A stretch of 64,000 bases of DNA from Kitasatospora mediocidica KCTC 9733 (GTDB lineage: Bacteria > Actinomycetota > Actinomycetes > Streptomycetales > Streptomycetaceae). The notes under the pieces were generated by a model. The model had not been told where the DNA came from. It did not search any database and saw only the letters and a program-made list of their open reading frames with translations. Below, piece after piece: positions 58,290 to 64,000 of this stretch. The position numbers and the translations under genes were made by a program. The DNA lies in the NCBI RefSeq assembly GCF_000744225.1, contig NZ_JQLN01000005.1, positions 1,240,001-1,304,000 of the forward strand, in the 5' to 3' direction. Every line of letters begins with the position of its first letter. The stretch's first letter is position 1.

Positions 58290-60086
58290 TCAGAACCGGG
58301 CCGACCAGCGCACCCGGGTGCCGCGACGGTCCGGCCCGGGCTCGTGCCAGGCGTCGCCGCCGAGGTTCTCGGCCCGGCGGCGCAGGTTCGCCAGGCCGCT
58401 GCGCCGGCCGCCCTCGGGGATCCCCACGCCGTCGTCCGTGACGGTGAGCAGCACGCCGGGCCGGCCGGCCCGCTCGCGCCGGTCCGGATCGCCGGGGACG
58501 GGGTGCCCGCGCTCGTCCAGATGGACGGTGGCGTCCACCTCCACGCCGACCCGTGAGGCCCGCGCGTGACGGGCCGTGTTGGAGAGCATCTCCCGCACAG
58601 CAGCCAGTAGTTGGCGTGCGGTCAGCTCGCTGATCAGACTCTCCACCGGCCCGGTGAAGGTCACCGAGGGCTTGAAGCCGAGCGCGGCCGCGGCCTGGCT
58701 GCCCTCGCGCAGGATGCGGGTCCGCACGGTGTCCGGCTCGTCGCCGTGGTCGTCGTGCTGCAGGGCGTAGATGGTGGTGCGGACCTCCTGGATGGTGGCG
58801 TCCAGCTCGTCCACCGCCGTGGCGAGGCGCTCCTTGACCTCCGGCACCACCGCCCGGCGGGCCGCGCTCTCCAGCATCATCCCGGTGGCGAAGAGCCGCT
58901 GGATCACCAGGTCGTGCAGGTCCCGGGCGATCCGGTCGCGGTCCTGGAAGACCGCCAGCCGCTGCTGGTCGCGTTGGCCCTCCGCCAGCCGCAGGGCCAA
59001 CGCGGCCTGCGAGGCGAAGGTCTGCGCGAGCTGCTTCTCGGCCTCGCTGAACGGCCGCGCACCCCGCCGTCGCCAGACGCCGAGGCCGCCGAGCACCCGC
59101 CCGGCCGCCACCATCGGCAGCGCCATCGCCGGGCCGAAGTCACGGGCGATCGGCAGGCCGACCCGCGGCTCGGCGGACATGTCCTCGATGAAGATGCTCT
59201 CGCCCGCCAACAGGCGCCCGCTGTACTCCGTGCTGGGGACGAGCTCGCCGACGACGAGCTCGGCGACCTCGCCGGAGGCGTGCGATACCCGCAGCCCACC
59301 GTCGGCGGTGGGCAGCACGATGATCCCGAGCGCGGCGTCCGCCAGCTCCCTGACCTGGGCGGCGGCGACCGCGAGCGCGGCGTGCGCCTCCTCGGTGGAG
59401 AGCAGCGCGGTGGTGACGGCGGCGGCCCCGGCGATCCAGCGCTCGCGGCGCAGACCGGCCTCGTAGAGGCGGGAGTTCTCGATGGCCACGCCGGCCGCGG
59501 CCGCCAGGGCGTGCACCACCATGGCGTCCTCGGGGGTGAAGCCACCGCCGCCCTGCTTCTCGGTCAGGTAGAGGTTGCCGAAGACCTCGTCGCGGACCCG
59601 GATCGGCTCGCCCAGGAAGGAGCTCATCGCCGGGTGGTGCGGCGGGAAGCCGGTCGAGCGCGGGTCGCTGGCGAGGTCGTCCAGGTGCAGCGGCTCGGGA
59701 CGGTCGATCAGCGCGCCCAGGATGCCGCGGCCGGAGGGCAGCGCGCCGATCGCCCCGGCGGTCTGCGCGTCGATGCCGACGTGGATGAAGTCGGAGAGCC
59801 CGGCGCCGTCCGCGGAGATCACCCCGAGCGCGGCGTAGCGGGCGTCCACCAGCTCGGCGGCGCCGGAGGCGATCCGCTCCAGGGTGGCGTGCAGGTCCAG
59901 GCCGGCACCGACCGAGACCACCGCCTCCAGCAACCGCTGCATCCGGTCGGTGACCGCGGCGGCGGACTGCAGCCGCTCCGCGACCTCGGTGACCAGGGTG
60001 TCCAGGCCGAGCGAGGAGATCTCGGGGACGCGGTGCGGGGCGGGCTCCGGGCTCTCCTCGGGGGGATCCGGTGGGGTGGTGACCAT
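58290..60086 (-). CDS. GAF-GAF sensor histidine kinase (DevS/DosS type)
   Basis: 598 aa. GAF1 about 55-195 (GVISADGAGLSDFIHVGID), GAF2 about 225-375 (ALGIIVLPTADGGL), a HisKA_3 dimerisation helix with RDRIARDLHDLVIQRLFATGM (phospho-acceptor His), and HATPase_c with MLSNTARHARASRVGVEV and TDDGVGIPEGG. DevS-like kinases sense O2/NO/redox through heme in GAF1 and signal to NarL-type regulators. No response regulator is adjacent. It is coupled downstream of the cydDC gene (9 nt), consistent with a respiratory redox role. Start has only a weak RBS. Confidence 0.88.
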   Translation of the reverse strand: MVTTPPDPPEESPEPAPHRVPEISSLGLDTLVTEVAERLQSAAAVTDRMQRLLEAVVSVGAGLDLHATLERIASGAAELVDARYAALGVISADGAGLSDFIHVGIDAQTAGAIGALPSGRGILGALIDRPEPLHLDDLASDPRSTGFPPHHPAMSSFLGEPIRVRDEVFGNLYLTEKQGGGGFTPEDAMVVHALAAAAGVAIENSRLYEAGLRRERWIAGAAAVTTALLSTEEAHAALAVAAAQVRELADAALGIIVLPTADGGLRVSHASGEVAELVVGELVPSTEYSGRLLAGESIFIEDMSAEPRVGLPIARDFGPAMALPMVAAGRVLGGLGVWRRRGARPFSEAEKQLAQTFASQAALALRLAEGQRDQQRLAVFQDRDRIARDLHDLVIQRLFATGMMLESAARRAVVPEVKERLATAVDELDATIQEVRTTIYALQHDDHGDEPDTVRTRILREGSQAAAALGFKPSVTFTGPVESLISELTARQLLAAVREMLSNTARHARASRVGVEVDATVHLDERGHPVPGDPDRRERAGRPGVLLTVTDDGVGIPEGGRRSGLANLRRRAENLGGDAWHEPGPDRRGTRVRWSARF

Positions 60087-60095
60087 GGAACGAGA

Positions 60096-63000
60096 CTAGT
60101 TCGCCCCGATTTGTGCGGGCTCGCGACAGGCCGCCGCCAGCCGGTCGGCCCGGCGCTCGCGCTCCCACAGCTCGCGCAGCCGGCCGCCGTCCCGGGCCGC
60201 CAGCTCGTCCCAGCCGCCGCGCTCGACGACCCGGCCGTGGTCCAGCACCACGATCTCGTCCACCCCGGCGGCGGCCAGACCGGCCAGCCGATGGGTGATC
60301 AGCAGGGTGGTGCGGCCCTCGGTGGCGGCCAGCAGGTCGGCGGTGAGCGCGTCGGCGGTGCGCAGGTCCAGGTGCTCGGCCGGCTCGTCCAGGACCAGCA
60401 CCGGGAAGTCGGCGAGGAGCGCGCGGGCCAGCGCCAGGCGCTGGCGCTGGCCGCCGGAGAGCCGGTCGCCGTGCTCGCCGACCATGGTGTCCAGGCCCTC
60501 GGGCAGGCTGTCGACCCACTCCAGCAGCCGGGCCGCGGCCAGCGCGCCGCGCAGCTCGTCGTCGTCACAGCCGGGACTGGCCAGCCGCAGGTTCTCGCGC
60601 AGCGAGCTGTCGAAGACGTGTGCGTCCTGGGCGCAGAGGCCGACCACCCGCCGGACGTCGTCGCCGTCCAGCGCACGGGTGTCCACAGGCTGTGGACGAC
60701 CGAGGGTGACCGAACCGCTCTGCTGGTCCAACAGCCGCAGCAGGACGTGCGCGAGCGTGGTCTTGCCCGAGCCCGACGGGCCGACCACCGCGACCCGGCG
60801 GCCCGGCGCGAGGTCGAGGTCGACGCCGTCCAGCGCGTACTCCTCGCGGCCGGGCCAGCGGGCCCGCAGGCCGCGCACCGCGAGCGGGAAGGGATCGTCC
60901 GGCAGCGCGGCCGGGGCGGCGGGCTCGGTCACCGGGTCCGGCGTCTCCAGCACCTCGGCGAGCCGCGCCGACGCGGCCCGGCTGCGCTCGCGGAACTGCA
61001 CCGCCACCGGCATCCCGGCCACCGCCTCGAAGGCGGCCAGCGGGGTGAGGACCACCACCGCCAGGCAGAGGCCGGAGAGCGAACCGGTGCTGACGCCCCG
61101 CACGCCGACGGCGGCGCAGGCCGCCACGGTGAGGCCGGTGAGCAGCGCGGTCAGTCCGGCGCCGACGGCGGCGGTGGCCGCCGAGCGGGAGGCGAGCGCC
61201 GTCAGCCGCGCGTCGGCGGCCCGGACGGCGCCGAGCCGCGCGGGCAGCGCGCCGGCCACGGTCAGCTCGGCGGTGCCGGTGAAGGTGTCGACCACAGCCG
61301 AGGCCAACTCCCCTCGGGCCGGGGCCTGTTGCCGCTCACTGCGGCCGGCCAGCAGGGTGGAGAGCGCCGGGACGGCGGCACCCGCGAGCAGGAGGCCGAG
61401 ACCGAGCAGCAGACCGGCGGCGGGCAGGAAGAGTGCGAGCGCGGCGGCGGAGGCCAGCGAGACGGTCAGCGCGACGGCCGCCGGCAGCCGCCAGCGCAGG
61501 TAGTGGTCCTGCACGGCGTCCACGTCGGCGACCAGCCGGGAGAGCAGGTCACCGCGGCGGAAGGCCGGCAGCCCGCTCGGGGCCAGCCGCTCCAGCCGGC
61601 GGTAGACCGAGGTGCGCAGGCCGCCCAGGGTGCGCAGCACCGCGTCGTGCGAGACCAGGCGCTCGGTATAGCGGAAGACGCTGCGGCCGACGCCGAGGGC
61701 GCGGACCGAGGTGACGGCCATCATCAGGTAGAGCACCGGCGGCTGCTGCGAGGCACGCGAGATCAGCCAGCCGGAGAGCGCGAGGAGCGCGACGGCGCAG
61801 CCCAGCGCCAGGCTGCCCAGCAGGACGGCCGGCGTCAGGCGGGGAGTGGGCGCGGCAGCCGGGGGGCTCTCGGGCGGCAGCACTGCGTCCGCCACCCGCT
61901 CCCGCCGCGCGACCCGCACACCGGGAGCGGGAGCGGGAGCGGGGGAGGCCGCAGGAAGCGGGAGGTCGAGCGAGACGAACCGGTCCGCCACCCCGAGCAG
62001 CGCCGGACGGTGGGCCACCAGCAGCACCGTGCGATTCGGGTCGGCCGCCAGAGTGCGGACGGCCTCCACGACGGCGGCCTCGCTCTCGCCGTCCAGGTTG
62101 GCGGTCGGCTCGTCGAGCAGGACCAGCGGGCGGTCGGTGGCGAGCAGGGCGCGGGCCAGCGCCAGGCGCTGGCGCTGGCCCGCCGAGAGCCCGGCGCCGG
62201 ACTCGCCGAGCGGGGTGTCCTGGCCCTGCGGGAGGCGGTCGACGAAGTCCAGGGCGTGCGCGGCGGCGAGGGCCGTACGCAGGTCGGCGTCGCAGGCGTC
62301 GGGCCGGCCGAGCCGGACGTTGTCCGCGACGGTCCCGGCGAAGAGGTGCGGGCGCTGCGGGACCCAGGCGATCTGCGCGCGCCAGGAGGCCGGGTCGAGG
62401 TCGTCCAGGCGGTACGACGACCCGTCGGCGGCCGTGACGCGCACGGCGCCCTCGTCCGGGCGGGCGAAGCCGAGCAGGACGGCGAGCAGGGTGCTCTTGC
62501 CCGCGCCGCTGGGGCCGGTGAGAGCGAGGGTCTCGCCGGGGGAGAGGGTCAGCGTGAGGTCGCTCAGCGCGGGCACGGCGCGGCCCGGGTGGCGGAGCGT
62601 CAGCGCGTCGACGGTCAGCGTGGCACCGGCCAGGTCCGGGGCGGGGGTGCTGCCGACGGGCGGCAGCGGGGTCTCCAGGACCGTGAAGATCTCGTCCGCC
62701 GCGGCCAGGCCCTCGACGCTGGAGTGGTAGAGCGCACCGACCTGGCGCAGCGGGAAGTACACCTCGGGGGCGAGGATCAGCACCAGCAGCCCGGTCTCCA
62801 GGCCGAGCGTGCCGTCCACCAGGCGGAACCCGATCGAGACCGCGACCAGGGCGACCGAGATGGTGGAGAGCAGTTCCAGCGCGAAGGAGGAGACGAAGGC
62901 GATCCGCAGGGTGCGCAGGGTGGCCCGGCGGTACTCGTCGGTGATCCGGGCGATGGTCGCCGCCTGCGCCTTGGCGCGGTTGAAGACCTTGAGCGTGGGC

Positions 63001-63620
63001 AGTCCGGCGACCACGTCCAGGAAGTGGTGCGAGAGCCGGGCCAGGCTCTGCCACTGGCTGTCCATCCGGGACCGGGTGGCCAGGCCGATGAGGATCATGA
63101 AGCCCGGGATGAGCGGTAGCGTCCCGGCGATGATCGCCGCCGAGATCCAGTCCGCGCCGAGGATCCGGGCCAGCAGCACCACCGGCACGACCACCGCGAG
63201 CGCGAGCTGTGGCAGGTAGCGGGCGAAGTAGTCGTCCAACGCGTCGACGCCGCGGGTGGCCAGCGTGGTGAGCTCGCCGGTGCGGCGGCCGGAGAGGTAG
63301 CCCGGGCCGAGCGCGGTGGCGTGGTCGAGCAGGCGGCGGCGCAGCGTCGACTTGACCCGGGCCACCGAGCGGTGGGCCGTCAGCTCGGTCAGCCAGGCCA
63401 CCAGGGCCCGGCCGGCCGCGGTGGCGGCGAGCAGCAGCAGCGGCGTGCCGAGCCGGTCCAGCCCCTGGCCGCGCTGGAAGCAGCGGACCACGATCTCGGC
63501 TATCAGCGTCGCCTGGCAGAGCACCAGCACCGCGCCGATGCCGCCGAGCAGCACGGTACCGGCCAGGAAGGCCCGGGTGGTGCGGGCGTAGCTCAGCAGG
63601 CGCGGGTCGACGGGCTTCAT
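60096..63620 (-). CDS. cydDC: CydDC fusion: thiol/reductant ABC exporter needed for cytochrome bd
   Basis: 1174 aa, two complete ABC half-transporters in one chain. First half (CydD type): TM domain with VDALDDYFARYLPQLALAVVV and the NBD Walker A TGPSGAGKSTLLAVLLG, signature LSAGQRQRLALARALL. Second half (CydC type): Walker A VGPSGSGKTTLAHVLLR, signature LSGGQRQRLALARALL. CydDC exports reductants (glutathione/Cys-like) needed for heme insertion in bd oxidase. Actinobacteria often fuse the two subunits. It follows cydB directly (one base between stop and ATG). Confidence 0.94.
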   Translation of the reverse strand: MKPVDPRLLSYARTTRAFLAGTVLLGGIGAVLVLCQATLIAEIVVRCFQRGQGLDRLGTPLLLLAATAAGRALVAWLTELTAHRSVARVKSTLRRRLLDHATALGPGYLSGRRTGELTTLATRGVDALDDYFARYLPQLALAVVVPVVLLARILGADWISAAIIAGTLPLIPGFMILIGLATRSRMDSQWQSLARLSHHFLDVVAGLPTLKVFNRAKAQAATIARITDEYRRATLRTLRIAFVSSFALELLSTISVALVAVSIGFRLVDGTLGLETGLLVLILAPEVYFPLRQVGALYHSSVEGLAAADEIFTVLETPLPPVGSTPAPDLAGATLTVDALTLRHPGRAVPALSDLTLTLSPGETLALTGPSGAGKSTLLAVLLGFARPDEGAVRVTAADGSSYRLDDLDPASWRAQIAWVPQRPHLFAGTVADNVRLGRPDACDADLRTALAAAHALDFVDRLPQGQDTPLGESGAGLSAGQRQRLALARALLATDRPLVLLDEPTANLDGESEAAVVEAVRTLAADPNRTVLLVAHRPALLGVADRFVSLDLPLPAASPAPAPAPGVRVARRERVADAVLPPESPPAAAPTPRLTPAVLLGSLALGCAVALLALSGWLISRASQQPPVLYLMMAVTSVRALGVGRSVFRYTERLVSHDAVLRTLGGLRTSVYRRLERLAPSGLPAFRRGDLLSRLVADVDAVQDHYLRWRLPAAVALTVSLASAAALALFLPAAGLLLGLGLLLAGAAVPALSTLLAGRSERQQAPARGELASAVVDTFTGTAELTVAGALPARLGAVRAADARLTALASRSAATAAVGAGLTALLTGLTVAACAAVGVRGVSTGSLSGLCLAVVVLTPLAAFEAVAGMPVAVQFRERSRAASARLAEVLETPDPVTEPAAPAALPDDPFPLAVRGLRARWPGREEYALDGVDLDLAPGRRVAVVGPSGSGKTTLAHVLLRLLDQQSGSVTLGRPQPVDTRALDGDDVRRVVGLCAQDAHVFDSSLRENLRLASPGCDDDELRGALAAARLLEWVDSLPEGLDTMVGEHGDRLSGGQRQRLALARALLADFPVLVLDEPAEHLDLRTADALTADLLAATEGRTTLLITHRLAGLAAAGVDEIVVLDHGRVVERGGWDELAARDGGRLRELWERERRADRLAAACREPAQIGAN

Positions 63621-63621
63621 C

Positions 63622-64000
63622 TCAGACCTCGGGTGCGGGCGCGACGTGGTCGGCGGAGGGGATGTGCTGGACCCCGATCCGCTTGCGGAACACCCAGTAC
63701 GTCCAGCCCTGGTAGAGCAGGACCAGCGGGGTGAAGACCGCCGCGACGATCGTCATCAGCTTCAGCGTGTACGGCGAGGAGGAGGCGTTGGTGACGGTCA
63801 GGCTGTACGCCGGGTCCAACGTGGAGGGCATCACGTCCGGGAAGAGCGCGAGGAAGAGCATCGCTACGGCCGCCACGATGGTCAGCCCGGAGAAGACGAA
63901 CGCCCATCCCTCGCGGGCCAGTTGGTTGGCCGCCAGGGCCGCGACGAGGGCCAGCACGGCGATCACCAGGGCGGCCAGGCTCCAGCCGGTGCCCGAGTGG
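63622..64000 (-). CDS. cydB: CydB, cytochrome bd ubiquinol oxidase subunit II (5' part outside window)
   Basis: Only the C-terminal 125 residues are visible; the frame continues past the right edge. TM segments with LALFPDVMPSTLDPAYSLTVTN and LKLMTIVAAVFTPLVLLYQGWTYWVFRKRI are typical of the CydB C-terminus. Runs into cydDC; cydA is expected beyond the edge. Confidence 0.9.
   Translation of the reverse strand, partial: HSGTGWSLAALVIAVLALVAALAANQLAREGWAFVFSGLTIVAAVAMLFLALFPDVMPSTLDPAYSLTVTNASSSPYTLKLMTIVAAVFTPLVLLYQGWTYWVFRKRIGVQHIPSADHVAPAPEV

Noticed and set aside
58611..63119. 1502-residue open frame on the plus strand across the kinase and cydDC genes
   Set aside because: It is the antisense shadow of two well-conserved genes and its translation is low-complexity Gly/Arg/Gln-rich. 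The same holds for the long minus-strand frame over the Rhs gene (22911-26579).

Overview
The window is very GC-rich actinobacterial chromosome, almost certainly Streptomycetaceae (Streptomyces/Kitasatospora type). Evidence: extreme third-position GC, many GTG/TTG starts with GTGA/ATGA stop-start overlaps, an AfsR-type SARP, a LanKC (class III-like lanthipeptide synthetase), an F420/LLM-type oxidoreductase, secreted hydrolases, and a cydB-cydDC locus. No rRNA, tRNA, IS element, CRISPR array or replication origin was seen.

Layout. (1) 1-2188, minus: three adjacent proteins of one design (Pro/Glu-rich N-terminus, one TM helix, extracytoplasmic domain). (2) 2526-4099, plus: an ATP-grasp-fold protein lacking key catalytic residues, a perfect 20-bp hairpin and a 52-aa predicted lipoprotein. 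(3) 4112-7123, minus: an AfsR-like SARP/NB-ARC/TPR regulator. (4) 7233-22220, minus: a tightly coupled RiPP-type operon. In transcription order it encodes a 39-aa Cys-free candidate precursor ending in Trp, an attenuator hairpin, a TPR protein, an FMN reductase, a methyltransferase, an NAD(P)-dependent epimerase/SDR, a second FMN reductase, an M16 peptidase, LanKC, a PLP aminotransferase, an S9 peptidase, a LuxR-type regulator, an MFS exporter and a PPOX-fold protein. This is the strongest candidate for an undescribed system. (5) 22465-28926, plus: a polymorphic-toxin island with a WXG-like partner, a 1282-aa Rhs protein with a variable C-terminal toxin domain, a pentapeptide-repeat protein and a SUKH-3-like immunity protein preceded by a coupled 19-codon ORF. 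(6) 29041-31512: a secreted GH10-CBM13-GH62 xylan-degrading enzyme. (7) 31657-34093: two tandem VapBC pairs, a 5' stub of an LLM oxidoreductase gene, and the intact LLM gene. (8) 34166-44570: a DUF6159-like membrane protein, two paralogous secreted repeat proteins, an XRE / ImmA-IrrE / MAB_1171c-like / PAP2-like module and a HAD phosphatase. (9) 44640-55306, minus: a Pst-like phosphate ABC transporter locus (pstC-pstA-anchored PBP-sortase-like-pstB) with two further periplasmic-binding-type proteins and a small secreted protein. (10) 55614-64000: two tandem YegP-like proteins, a GntR/DUF1648 pair, a GAF-GAF histidine kinase, a CydDC fusion and the 3' part of cydB.

How the genes work together. 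In the RiPP operon nearly every junction overlaps by 4-11 bp, so enzymes, proteases, regulator and exporter are probably made together. The hairpin just after the precursor would allow excess precursor transcript. The precursor has no Cys, so a normal lanthionine or labionin cannot form within it. The tailoring enzymes (two flavin reductases, a methyltransferase, an aminotransferase and an SDR) suggest a different chemistry. In the Rhs island the toxin, WXG-like partner and downstream SUKH-3 protein fit a toxin/immunity arrangement. In the Pst locus, surface-anchored binding proteins feed a conventional PstCAB core, while the linked sortase-like protein has lost the sortase His and Cys and probably acts non-catalytically.
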